30,400 bases of DNA, taken from the NCBI GenBank assembly GCA_050330055.1, contig JBHJOF010000204.1, positions 1-30,400 of the forward strand, read 5' to 3'. Position numbers and translations under genes: made by a program. Below, piece by piece: positions 22,537 through 30,400 of the stretch. The notes beneath the pieces were generated by a model. The model was not told where the DNA came from, searched no databases, and worked only from the letters and a program-made list of their open reading frames with translations. Numbering within the stretch: the first letter of the stretch is position 1; each line of letters opens with the position of its first letter. Source of the DNA: JBHJOF01 sp050330055 (lineage in GTDB: Bacteria; Pseudomonadota; Alphaproteobacteria; Kiloniellales; JAKSDN01).

Positions 22537-24336
22537 ATGTGCGGCATCTTCGGGATAGCTTTGAGCCGGCCGCTGTCTACCGCCGACGTGGCGGTCGGGC
22601 GGGCCGGTCGCGATGCCCTGGCCCATCGCGGCCCCGACGGCGCCGGCGAGTGGAGCCTGCCGGAGCGCGGTCTCTTCTTCGGCCATCGGCGCCTCGCCAT
22701 CATCGACCTCTCCGACCGGGCGGCCCAGCCCATGGCGCGCGGTCCCTTGGTGCTCTGCTACAACGGCGAAATCTACAACTACCGCGAGCTGAGCGACGAG
22801 CTGGCGGCGACCGGCGCGATCTTTCGAACCGAGAGCGACAGCGAGGTGCTGCTGGCGGCCTGGGAGCGCTGGGGGCCCGCCGCGCTCGACCGGCTCGACG
22901 GCATGTTCGCCTTTGCTCTGTTCGATGGCGAGCAGCTGCACGTTGCCACCGATCCCTTCGGCGAGAAGCCGCTTTATTGGGCCGAAGCGCCGGAGGGCGT
23001 CTACTTCGCCTCCGAGCCGGGGCCGCTGATCGAGGCGCTGGGGCTGCGCTTCCAGCCCAGCCGTGAGGAGCTGGAGACCTTCCTGGCGCTCGGCTTCCTG
23101 CCGGCACCGGCGACCGGCTTTCCCCGCCTGCACCAGCTTCCTGCGGCCAGCCACGCGGAGCTGACACCGGAGGGTCTGCGCAACCTGCGCCGCTATTGGA
23201 CGCCGCCGCCCGCGGTGCCGCAACGCGGGCCGCTGCAGCCGCTCGGCGAGGGCGACCTGGACGCGGTCCACGATGGCCTGCTGGCGTCACTGCGGCGGCG
23301 CCTGCGCGCCGATGTGCCGCTCGGCCTGTTTCTCTCGGCCGGCGTCGATTCGTCGCTGATTGCCGCGCTTGTGGTGAAGGATCTCGGGGTTGATCTGACT
23401 GCCCAGACAGTCTCCTTCCCCGATGGAGCGGACGAAGCGGACACCGCTTCCCGGATCGCCCAACACCTGGGGCTGCGGCATCGGGTGATCGACAGCCGCG
23501 AGGCGAGGGACTGGCGCCGCGCCCCGGAATCGATGGTCGAGCTGTTCGGCGTGCCCAACGACAATACCTCCGCCATGTCGGTGCGGCAGATGTCGAGCCT
23601 GGCACGCGGCGAGATCAAGGTGGCGCTGTCGGGCTTGGGCGGCGACGAGCTGTTCTACGGCTACAACCGCTACCGCTTCCTGTGGGAGCACCGGACTGCC
23701 TACCGGCTGCCTGGCTCGCTGCTCGATGGCCTGGCGCCGTTTCGTGGCGTCGTTCGGCGCCTGCCCCAGGTGGGTGCTGCGCTCGATACACTCGCCGGGC
23801 CGCGGGCCTGGCGATTCCTCTCGATCAAGAATGGCTCGCGTGGTGACATCGTGCGCCGCTTGCCGCGCGCTGTCGAAGGGCTGGCCGATCGTTTTCCCGA
23901 GGACGGGCGCGACCTGGTGTTCCAGGCGCGCGACTTCGACGTCATGGAATCCCTTCCGGCGGGCTACATCCCCGCCGTCGATCGCGGCAGCATGCGGGTC
24001 GGCCTCGAGGTCCGCACGCCCTTCCTCTGCCGCGCCCTGGCCGAGCTGCTTGCCGGCTTCGATGCCCGCGCGCTGGTGGGTTTCGGCCAGAAGAGCGTCC
24101 TGCGCCGTCTGCTCGCCCGCTATCTGCCGAACGAGTTCGTCGAGCGCCCGAAACAGGGCTTCGCGTTCCCCGCGGGCCGCTACCTCGGCACGCGCCCGGC
24201 ACAGGTGCCGCGCAGCCCTGGTGTCGACCATGCCTTGGCCGCCGCCGTTTGGGCACGGCGGTCCGAACCGGGCTACCAGGCGCTGGCGATGCGCCTCTGC
24301 CTCCTGGAGGCCATGGAGCTTGCGGTGCCTGCCTAG
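22537..24336 (+). CDS. Asparagine synthetase-like glutamine amidotransferase (AsnB family), first copy
   Basis: The protein has 599 residues. The N-terminal glutaminase domain starts MCGIFGI with the catalytic C2, and includes LAHRGPDG and YNGEIYNYREL. The synthetase domain follows, with a PP-loop at 267-273 that reads SAGVDSS instead of the usual SGGxDSS, and SGLGGDELFYGY. In surface-glycan clusters such enzymes (for example WbpS of Pseudomonas) convert a uronic acid carboxyl to the primary amide using glutamine and ATP. The substrate here could be a uronic or ulosonic acid; the amide is an inference. The altered PP-loop is odd but may be tolerated. It ends 17 bases before the next glycosyltransferase. 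Confidence 0.9.
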   Translation: MCGIFGIALSRPLSTADVAVGRAGRDALAHRGPDGAGEWSLPERGLFFGHRRLAIIDLSDRAAQPMARGPLVLCYNGEIYNYRELSDELAATGAIFRTESDSEVLLAAWERWGPAALDRLDGMFAFALFDGEQLHVATDPFGEKPLYWAEAPEGVYFASEPGPLIEALGLRFQPSREELETFLALGFLPAPATGFPRLHQLPAASHAELTPEGLRNLRRYWTPPPAVPQRGPLQPLGEGDLDAVHDGLLASLRRRLRADVPLGLFLSAGVDSSLIAALVVKDLGVDLTAQTVSFPDGADEADTASRIAQHLGLRHRVIDSREARDWRRAPESMVELFGVPNDNTSAMSVRQMSSLARGEIKVALSGLGGDELFYGYNRYRFLWEHRTAYRLPGSLLDGLAPFRGVVRRLPQVGAALDTLAGPRAWRFLSIKNGSRGDIVRRLPRAVEGLADRFPEDGRDLVFQARDFDVMESLPAGYIPAVDRGSMRVGLEVRTPFLCRALAELLAGFDARALVGFGQKSVLRRLLARYLPNEFVERPKQGFAFPAGRYLGTRPAQVPRSPGVDHALAAAVWARRSEPGYQALAMRLCLLEAMELAVPA

Positions 24337-24353
24337 CGGCGGGTGCCGGCGCC

Positions 24354-25472
24354 ATGCTGCGAGTCTGCTATCCCTTCGTGGGCGATACCATCGGGGGGAG
24401 CCACGTCTCAGCGACGCAGTTGATCGCCGGCCTTCCGCGCAGCGAGGTCGAGCCGATCGTGGCATTGCATCGTAGCGGGCCGTTGGAGGGGTTTCTAGCG
24501 GAGCGCGGTATAGGCTTCGAGTGGTGCCCAGGCGTGCGCTTGGTCGAGCCCGGCCCGATCGTCGCTCAGATCGTCACCATGCTGCGCGCGGCGGCACCGC
24601 TCGCTGCGTTCCTGCGGCACCAGCGCATAGACGTCGTGCATAGCAACGACGCCCGCATGCACCTCACCTGGGGCCTGGCGGCCCGATTGGCCGGCACGCG
24701 CTTCGTCTGGCATCAGCGGAGCGCCGAGGACTCGCGGCGACTGGGAGTCTACTCCCGCTTGGCCGACACGATCATCACCATCTCCAACCACTGCCGCTCG
24801 ACTTTTCCGCCCGCCATGGCGCGACGCGCTCGGGCAATCGAGAATCCTTTCGACACCGATGCCGAGCCACCGGACCGGCCTGACGCGCGGGCCACGCTGC
24901 TTGCGGAACTGGGTGCTCCTGGCGATGCGACGGTCGTCGGCTTCGTCGGGAACCTGACCGACCAGAAACGGCCGCTGGTCTTTGTTGAGACAGCGGCGCG
25001 ACTGCGGGACTGCCTTGGCGAAGAGGCCTGCTTCCCCATGTTCGGTGACCCGCGCGCGGGCCTGCGCCAGACTGTCGAGCAACGGATCGAGGCTCTGGGA
25101 CTGGCCGAGCGGTGTCTGCTGATGGGCGCACGTTTTCCGATCGAGCCCTGGATCGCAGGCTGCGACTGTCTGGTGGCGCCGGCCGTCAACGAGGGCTCCG
25201 GCCGCGCGCCGATCGAGGCCATGCTGGTAGGGACGCCGGTTGTTGCTGCGGACCACGGCGGACACCGCGAGATCATCGATCACGGGCGTACCGGCCTGCT
25301 GGTCGCGCCCGATGATGCTGATGCCTTCGCCGACGCCGTCATGACACTCTTGTCCGAGCCTCTCCGGGCGGCCCACATTGCGGGCCCAGCGCGGACCGCC
25401 GCAATGGAGCGCTTCTCCACCGCACGCCACGTCGCGGCGGTGCTTTTGGTCTATCGGGGTCTGGTGACTTGA
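24354..25472 (+). CDS. Family 4 glycosyltransferase (first of three)
   Basis: This 372-residue GT-B enzyme has the N-terminal pattern MLRVCYPFVGDTIGGSHVSA with its acceptor-side glycine-rich loop, VVGFVGNLTDQKRP opening the C-terminal domain, and the E-x7-E donor motif with E280 and E288 in NEGSGRAPIEAM. It should be retaining (GT4), transferring a sugar from a nucleotide donor. The start is the ATG at 24354; an in-frame upstream ATG at 24249 lies within the amidotransferase gene. Its stop overlaps the next glycosyltransferase start as TTGA. Donor sugar unknown. Confidence 0.9.
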   Translation: MLRVCYPFVGDTIGGSHVSATQLIAGLPRSEVEPIVALHRSGPLEGFLAERGIGFEWCPGVRLVEPGPIVAQIVTMLRAAAPLAAFLRHQRIDVVHSNDARMHLTWGLAARLAGTRFVWHQRSAEDSRRLGVYSRLADTIITISNHCRSTFPPAMARRARAIENPFDTDAEPPDRPDARATLLAELGAPGDATVVGFVGNLTDQKRPLVFVETAARLRDCLGEEACFPMFGDPRAGLRQTVEQRIEALGLAERCLLMGARFPIEPWIAGCDCLVAPAVNEGSGRAPIEAMLVGTPVVAADHGGHREIIDHGRTGLLVAPDDADAFADAVMTLLSEPLRAAHIAGPARTAAMERFSTARHVAAVLLVYRGLVT

Positions 25473-26620
25473 CAGCAGGATCGAGCGCAAGCCACGACAT
25501 CGTGCTGATCATCAGCGACCTCGGCAGCGGGGGCGCGCAGCGGGTACTGGTCGTCTTGGCGGAGGCCTGGCACAAGCGAGGCCGCCGCGTCGCCGTCGTC
25601 ACCTGGGCCGATTCCGATGCCGGTGACTTCTTCGCCTTGCCGGCCGCTATCACGCGGGTCTCGATCGGGTCCTCAGCTCATTCCAGGAGCCCGCTGGGCG
25701 GCCTGGCCGCCAACATCGCCCGGGTCTTGCGGCTGCGCTGGGCATTGCGTCGGTTGGACGCGCCGGTCGCCGTCGCCTTCGTCGCGCATTCCGCGGTGCT
25801 GACGGTGCTGGCCGCCTTCGGCCTTGGCATCCGTGTCGTGGCATCGGAGCGCAACGATCCAGACCGCCAGTCGTTCGGGCCGCTCTGGGACGCCCTGCGC
25901 CGCTTCGCCTATCGACGCGCGGACCGCGTCACCGCCAACAGCCGTGGCGCGCTGGAGTCGCTGGCCAGGTTCGTCTCGCGGGATCGGCTGGCTTATGTTC
26001 CTAACCCTTTGCCGTCGCCACCGGCCAGTAGTCCCGTAGTGGTGCAAGGGCCGACCATTCTTTCCGTCGGCCGACTCAATCGGCAGAAGGCCCATGACGT
26101 CCTGCTGCGCGCCTTCGCACGCTTCGCTCCGGACCATCCGGGCTGGCGTCTTGCCATAGTGGGCGAGGGCCCCGAAGAGAGGAGGTTGCGCAGCTTGGCG
26201 AATGATCTCGGCATCTCGGTGGCCGTCGATTGGCTCGGCCAGCGCCAGGAGCCCTGGCCCTGGCTGCGCGCGGCGCGAATCTTCGCCCTGCCGTCGCGTC
26301 ACGAGGGCACGCCCAATGCCCTGCTCGAGGCCATGACCTGCGGCCTGCCCTGTGTGGTCAGCGACGCCTCCAGCCTCCTGGAGCTGGTCGAGCACGGCGT
26401 TAGCGGCCTGGTCGTCCCGGTGGAAGACGTGGCAGGACTAGCGGCCGCACTTGCCCGGCTGGCGGATGATCCGCGCCTCGCCAGGCGGCTGGGTGACGCG
26501 GCCCGGGGCAAGCTGGCAGGACACGCCCCCGACTCGGCGCTGGCGGCCTGGGAGGCGGCCATCGGCGGGTGGCCAGACGGCGAGAGTCGTCTGCGGGACG
26601 CGAAACGTGCCGTTGGATAG
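25469..26620 (+). CDS. Family 4 glycosyltransferase (second of three)
   Basis: This is a 383-residue GT-B protein. It has LIISDLGSGGAQRVLVVLAEA (14-34) with the glycine-rich loop, SERNDP (an acceptor-domain signature), ILSVGRLNRQKAHDVLL, and the E-x7-E motif with E279 and E287 in HEGTPNALLEAM. It is most like GT4 enzymes that act on undecaprenyl-linked or nascent glycans. It starts with TTG 25469, sharing TTGA with the upstream stop, so its translation is coupled to the previous gene. Donor and acceptor are unknown. Its last codons overlap the start of the methyltransferase that follows. Confidence 0.9.
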   Translation: MTAGSSASHDIVLIISDLGSGGAQRVLVVLAEAWHKRGRRVAVVTWADSDAGDFFALPAAITRVSIGSSAHSRSPLGGLAANIARVLRLRWALRRLDAPVAVAFVAHSAVLTVLAAFGLGIRVVASERNDPDRQSFGPLWDALRRFAYRRADRVTANSRGALESLARFVSRDRLAYVPNPLPSPPASSPVVVQGPTILSVGRLNRQKAHDVLLRAFARFAPDHPGWRLAIVGEGPEERRLRSLANDLGISVAVDWLGQRQEPWPWLRAARIFALPSRHEGTPNALLEAMTCGLPCVVSDASSLLELVEHGVSGLVVPVEDVAGLAAALARLADDPRLARRLGDAARGKLAGHAPDSALAAWEAAIGGWPDGESRLRDAKRAVG

Positions 26621-27365
26621 GGCCGAGTGGTCGCGGCTCGAGGCTGTCATCGAGACCCGCTCCCGCCGCCGGGGCCTGTCGGCCGACCTCGCCCGGCTGC
26701 GCTATGCCAACCGCTACGTCTATCCGGAGGCCGACACTGGCCGGCCGCGCCGGGTGCTCTACGTCGGCGTCGGGCACGGCCTTGACGCCCTGTTGGCCCT
26801 GATCGACGGTCTAGTCGAGCGCGTGGTCGGCGTCGATCCCTACCTGGCGACGCACGGCAATGACGACGAAGACTATCGGGCCCTGACCGATCTGCTCGAA
26901 GAGTTTGGGCTGAACGCGCGCTTCACGGTGCACCGGGGCTTGATCCAGGACTACCGCTGCGACGGCGAGGAGGCGCCCGACCGAATCGTAATCAACGACG
27001 TGCTGCATCACATCTTCGAGACGGCGGAGCCGCTGCGCGAGTGCGCGATGTTTCCCGACGCGGTCGCGCTGTTCGGGCGGCTGCGTGCATTGTCCGCGCC
27101 TGACGCGCGCCTGGTGCTGGGCGACGTCAGCCGCCACGGCCTGCGCCCGCTGGCGGGACGGCTCGGCCTGTTCCACCGCGCCGTCGATTACACGACCAAG
27201 CAGGACTGGTGCGAATGGGACGCGGCCGTGCTGGAGGGCGGCTGGCGACGCCTCGGTCTCGTCGACTACGTTCCTTACGCTCTCGCGCCCTGGCGCACGG
27301 CGCTGCGCGGCTGGCCGGCGCGCTATTCGCTGTGCGAAAAGTACTTTCTCACCTATGGCGCCTGA
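26607..27365 (+). CDS. Class I SAM-dependent methyltransferase between glycosyltransferases
   Basis: The protein is about 252 residues from GTG 26607 (TTG 26613 also possible); in-frame ATGs further upstream lie inside the preceding glycosyltransferase. The SAM motif is VLYVGVGHGLDAL (50-62), with VVGVDPY (73-79) for strand 2 and IVINDVLHHIFE near 130. The histidine pair in DVLHHI recalls the motif II region of SAM methyltransferases. It overlaps the upstream glycosyltransferase by 14 bases and directly abuts the downstream one, which fits a role in modifying the same glycan. The substrate is not known. Confidence 0.75.
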   Translation: MPLDRAEWSRLEAVIETRSRRRGLSADLARLRYANRYVYPEADTGRPRRVLYVGVGHGLDALLALIDGLVERVVGVDPYLATHGNDDEDYRALTDLLEEFGLNARFTVHRGLIQDYRCDGEEAPDRIVINDVLHHIFETAEPLRECAMFPDAVALFGRLRALSAPDARLVLGDVSRHGLRPLAGRLGLFHRAVDYTTKQDWCEWDAAVLEGGWRRLGLVDYVPYALAPWRTALRGWPARYSLCEKYFLTYGA

Positions 27366-28538
27366 TTGGCGGAGCACCGGGTTCGCGTGCCGATCCGTGT
27401 TGTCTACCTCATCCGTTCGCTCGAGGCGGCTGGCGCGGAGCGGCAACTGGTCGAGCTGGTGCGCGGCCTCGACCGGCACGCCTACACGCCCACCGTGCTC
27501 ACCTACTATCCGGACGGCGCCCTGGAAACGGAGCTGAAGGCCGCCGACGCGTCGCTCGTCTGCCTCGACAAGGGCGGTCGCTGGGACAACCTGAGCTTCC
27601 TGCGGCGCCTGCGCGCCACGCTGCGACAGCTCGACCCGCAGATCCTCCACAGTTACATGACGACGGCCAATCTCTTCGCCCTGGCGGCGCGCGGCGCGGC
27701 GCCGCGCGCCAGGCTGGTTTGGAGCTTGCGCGCCTCGGCTATGGATCACCGTCGCTACGGCCCGCGGCTCGGCTTTCCCTTGGCCCTGACCGAGCGGATC
27801 GAGCTCGCCCTTTGCCGCCGTCCGGCAATCATCCTGCCCAATTCCCAGGCCGGCCAGGCTCATCTGCTCGGCCGCGGCGTGCCGGCGGACAAGGTGACAG
27901 TGATCGAGAACGGCATCGACTGCGCGCGCTTCCGGCCGCGGCCCGAGGCGCGGGCGCGCATTCGCGCCGAGTGGGGCCTGGCGCCGGACGTTCCACTGGT
28001 GGGCCTGGCGGCACGGCTCGATCCTATGAAGGGTCATGCGGTCTTCCTCGAGGCGGCGGCGCTGGCGCTGCGCCAGCGGCCGGCGTTGCGCTTCGTCTTC
28101 ATCGGGGAGGAGAGGCAGCCGCTGGCGAATGAGCTGAAGCGCCAGGCGGAAACCCTGGACCTCGGCGAGCGGCTCATCTGGGCCGGCGCGCGCCGCGACA
28201 TGCCTGAGGCGTTGAACGCGCTCGACGTCCAGGTCTCCGCCTCGCTGTTCGGCGAGGGCTTCTCCAATGCGGTCGGCGAAGCCATGGCCACGGGCGTGCC
28301 CTGCGTCGTCACCGATGTGGGCGATTCCGCGCGCATCGTCGGCGAGGAGGGTGTGGTCGTGCCGCCGGGGGATGCGCGTGCGCTGGCCGAGGGCTGGGAT
28401 CGCATCCTGGCGTTGCCGCCGAGGGCGCGCCAGGCACTGGGCGAGCGCTGCCGGGCGCGCATTCTCGAACACTTCTCGCTCGAGCGCATGGTCGCGCGCA
28501 CAAGCGCCCTGTACCGCAATCTCATTGGCGCGAGCTAA
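27366..28538 (+). CDS. Family 4 glycosyltransferase (third of three)
   Basis: This 390-residue GT-B enzyme has VVYLIRSLEAAGAERQLVEL with the acceptor-side glycine-rich loop, NSQAGQAHLLGRG, VIENGIDCARF (the typical GT4 linker), VGLAARLDPMKGH, and E-x7-E at E297 and E305 in GEGFSNAVGEAM. The TTG start at 27366 abuts the upstream stop; a GTG at 27387, with GGAG 12 bases before it, is a credible alternative. It would transfer a sugar from a nucleotide donor with retention. The donor is unknown. The second amidotransferase begins 5 bases after its stop codon. Confidence 0.9.
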   Translation: MAEHRVRVPIRVVYLIRSLEAAGAERQLVELVRGLDRHAYTPTVLTYYPDGALETELKAADASLVCLDKGGRWDNLSFLRRLRATLRQLDPQILHSYMTTANLFALAARGAAPRARLVWSLRASAMDHRRYGPRLGFPLALTERIELALCRRPAIILPNSQAGQAHLLGRGVPADKVTVIENGIDCARFRPRPEARARIRAEWGLAPDVPLVGLAARLDPMKGHAVFLEAAALALRQRPALRFVFIGEERQPLANELKRQAETLDLGERLIWAGARRDMPEALNALDVQVSASLFGEGFSNAVGEAMATGVPCVVTDVGDSARIVGEEGVVVPPGDARALAEGWDRILALPPRARQALGERCRARILEHFSLERMVARTSALYRNLIGAS

Positions 28539-28543
28539 GCAGC

Positions 28544-30400
28544 ATGTGCGGCATCGCCGGATTCCTGTCGCCGCCCGGGCGCTTCGGCGCCGACGCGCTG
28601 GACGATCTGGCGCGCCTGGCCTGCACCAGTCTGGCCCATCGCGGCCCTGACGACGAGGGCACCTGGATCGACGCCGAGGCCGGCGTCGCGCTCGCCTTCC
28701 GGCGCCTGGCGATCATCGATCTCTCGGCCGACGGCCATCAGCCGATGCTGTCGGCCGACGGACGCTTCGTCATCGTCTACAACGGCGAGATCTATAACTA
28801 CCGGGAGCTGCGCCGCGAGCTGGAAGCGGCAGGCGCGCGCTTCCGCAGCCAGTCCGACACCGAGGTGCTGCTCTGGGGCATCGCGCTCTGGGGCTTCGAG
28901 GCGACGCTGTGCTGCGCCAACGGCATGTTCGCCATCGCGCTCTGGGACCGGCGCGAGCGTAGGCTTCATCTGGCGCGCGATCGCCTGGGCCAGAAGCCTC
29001 TGTACTACGGCTGGCTCGGCGACAGCTTCGCCTTTGCCTCGGAGCTGAAGGCGCTCGGCCATCATCCCGGCTTTGCCGGCGAGCTCGACCGGGCGGCGCT
29101 GCAATCCTTCCTGCGTTTCGGCTATGTGCCGGCGCCGCGCAGCATCTACCGCGGTCTCGGCAAGCTGGCGCCGGGCACGCAGCTCTCGCTGGCCTTTGGC
29201 GCCGATCGTGCCCTGCCGCCCACGCTGCCGGCGGGGCGCCCTTACTGGTCGGTGGTCGATGCGGCGCCCGCCGGGCTGGCCGATCCGCTGCGTGCCTCGC
29301 CCGAGGAGGCGCTGGACGAGCTCGAGCGGCTGCTGCGCGACGCGGTGCGCGGCTGCATGGTGGCGGACGTTCCGCTCGGTGCGTTCCTGTCGGGCGGTAT
29401 CGATTCCAGCACGGTGGTGGCGCTCATGCAGGCGCAGAGCAACCGGCCGGTGCGCAGCTTCTCGATCGGCTTCCACGAGGCGGGCTACGACGAGGCGCGG
29501 CACGCGGCTGGGGTGGCGCGCCATCTCGGCACCGACCACACCGAGCTCTACGTGACTGCGGCCGAGGCCCAGGCGGTGATCCCGAAGCTGCCGCGCATCT
29601 ATGACGAGCCCTTTGCCGACGTCTCGCAGATCCCGACCTACCTGGTCTCGCAGCTTGCCCGCGAGAGCGTGACCGTGAGCCTGTCGGGCGACGGCGGCGA
29701 CGAGCTGTTCGCCGGCTATAACCGCTACGTCTGGGGCCGGCGCCTGGAGCGCGCGATTGCGCTCGCGCCCGGCGGCCTGCGGCGCGTCGCCGCCTGCGGC
29801 CTGCAAGCCGTTCCGGTTGAGGTGTGGGACGCGGTCTTCCGGATCGTGGCACCGCTGCTGCCGTCGCAGCATCGCCACGCGCTGCCCGGTGACAAGCTGC
29901 ACAAGCTGGCCACCGTTCTCGCCGCCGAGGATCGCAGCGACCTCTACCGCCGACTGACCTCGCTCTGGCAGCGCCCCGAGCGCGTGGTGATCGGCGCGGA
30001 CGCTGCGCCGCCGGCGAGGTCGGAAGAGGGGCTCGGCGGGTTTGTCGACGAGATGATCCTGGCCGATAGCCGTGCATACCTCCCCGAGGACCTGATGACC
30101 AAACTCGATCGTGCCTCGATGGGGGTTGGCCTCGAAGGGCGGGTGCCGTTCCTCGACCACCGGGTCGTCGAGTTCGCCTGGCGCCTGCCGCTCGATCTCA
30201 AGATCCGCGACGGTAAGGGCAAGTGGCTGTTGCGCCGGCTGCTGGCGCGCTATGTCCCGGAGGCGCTGTTCGAACGGCCCAAGATGGGCTTCGGCGTTCC
30301 CATCGGCGACTGGATGCGGGGCCCGCTGCGGCCTTGGTCGGCGCGGCCGGTGGCGCAGGCTTCGGCGATGTGGCCCAGGGTGTCGGCGCCCGCGTCGCCG
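28544..30400 (+). CDS. asnB: Asparagine synthetase-like glutamine amidotransferase (AsnB), second copy, 3' truncated by window end
   Basis: The frame is open from the ATG at 28544 to the end of the window (619 codons). It starts MCGIAGF with the glutaminase C2 and contains LAHRGPDDEG, YNGEIYNYREL, ARDRLGQKPLYY, a canonical PP-loop SGGIDSS (283-289), SGDGGDELFAGYNRY, LPEDLMTKLDRASM and FERPKMGFGVPIGDW. It is thus a closer match to true AsnB than the first copy. After residue ~596 (base ~30331) the translation stops resembling the family, which usually continues with a GPLRDWAE-like helix, so a frameshift or sequence error near the contig end is possible. It likely amidates a glycan carboxyl group or makes asparagine; the context favours the former. 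Confidence 0.9.
   Translation, partial: MCGIAGFLSPPGRFGADALDDLARLACTSLAHRGPDDEGTWIDAEAGVALAFRRLAIIDLSADGHQPMLSADGRFVIVYNGEIYNYRELRRELEAAGARFRSQSDTEVLLWGIALWGFEATLCCANGMFAIALWDRRERRLHLARDRLGQKPLYYGWLGDSFAFASELKALGHHPGFAGELDRAALQSFLRFGYVPAPRSIYRGLGKLAPGTQLSLAFGADRALPPTLPAGRPYWSVVDAAPAGLADPLRASPEEALDELERLLRDAVRGCMVADVPLGAFLSGGIDSSTVVALMQAQSNRPVRSFSIGFHEAGYDEARHAAGVARHLGTDHTELYVTAAEAQAVIPKLPRIYDEPFADVSQIPTYLVSQLARESVTVSLSGDGGDELFAGYNRYVWGRRLERAIALAPGGLRRVAACGLQAVPVEVWDAVFRIVAPLLPSQHRHALPGDKLHKLATVLAAEDRSDLYRRLTSLWQRPERVVIGADAAPPARSEEGLGGFVDEMILADSRAYLPEDLMTKLDRASMGVGLEGRVPFLDHRVVEFAWRLPLDLKIRDGKGKWLLRRLLARYVPEALFERPKMGFGVPIGDWMRGPLRPWSARPVAQASAMWPRVSAPASP

Noticed and set aside
21181..23271. Antisense open frame of about 696 codons over the KpsC/S-like and first amidotransferase genes
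   Set aside because: It is opposite conserved coding sequence; the composition is typical of a G+C-driven spurious frame.
28535..30160. Antisense open frame of about 541 codons over the second amidotransferase
   Set aside because: The plus strand carries a full AsnB motif set; the antisense product is not recognisable.

Overview
The window is a dense, high-G+C stretch (roughly two thirds G+C by eye). The codon use, GTG/TTG starts and 4-base stop/start overlaps fit an alphaproteobacterium, possibly of the Rhodospirillales type. That placement is an inference, because no phylogenetic marker gene is present. Almost every base is coding. I see no tRNA, rRNA, CRISPR, insertion sequence or phage gene, and no gene-free stretch longer than 300 bases. 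The content is one surface-polysaccharide cluster (capsule, O-antigen or similar glycan), and both ends of the window cut genes.

Layout. Bases 1-2730 (+): a 5'-truncated GT-B/capsule-synthesis-like protein and a SAM methyltransferase with a long extra C-terminal part. Bases 2786-7711 (+): a tightly packed operon of a NeuB-type sialic/nonulosonic acid synthase, a KdsC-like HAD phosphatase, a PtmA-like short-chain dehydrogenase, an aldehyde dehydrogenase, and dTDP-glucose 4,6-dehydratase (rfbB). Bases 7708-9155 (-): rfbC and rfbA, convergent with rfbB so that the two stop codons share one CTAG. Bases 9227-30400 (+): a family 2 glycosyltransferase; a NovU/TcaB9-type sugar C-methyltransferase; a DegT aminotransferase; three more methyltransferase-type genes; a second DegT aminotransferase; an FdtA/WxcM-like 3,4-ketoisomerase; an NAD-dependent epimerase/dehydratase; a NeuA-like cytidylyltransferase; a DapA/NanA-family aldolase; a single-chain transketolase; a KpsC/S-like capsule protein; an asparagine-synthetase-like amidotransferase; three family 4 glycosyltransferases with a further methyltransferase among them; and a second AsnB-like amidotransferase running off the window end.

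How the genes may work together (inference). Three sugar-nucleotide branches can be read. (i) RfbA/RfbB supply dTDP-4-keto-6-deoxyglucose. FdtA-like isomerisation and a DegT enzyme would give a dTDP-3-amino-3,6-dideoxyhexose, while RfbC and the C-methyltransferase point to a C-methylated (branched) deoxysugar. No rfbD is present, so rhamnose is not the obvious product. (ii) NeuB, the HAD phosphatase and the NeuA-like enzyme suggest a CMP-activated ulosonic acid made through a phosphorylated intermediate, as in KDN synthesis, with SDR and aldehyde dehydrogenase steps nearby. (iii) Directly after the NeuA-like gene, a pyruvate-aldolase-family enzyme and a transketolase form a second carbon-chain-building module. 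Six methyltransferase-type genes and two glutamine-dependent amidotransferases suggest a heavily decorated (methylated, amidated) glycan. No Wzx, Wzy, ABC transporter or priming glycosyltransferase is visible, so export and initiation lie outside the window.
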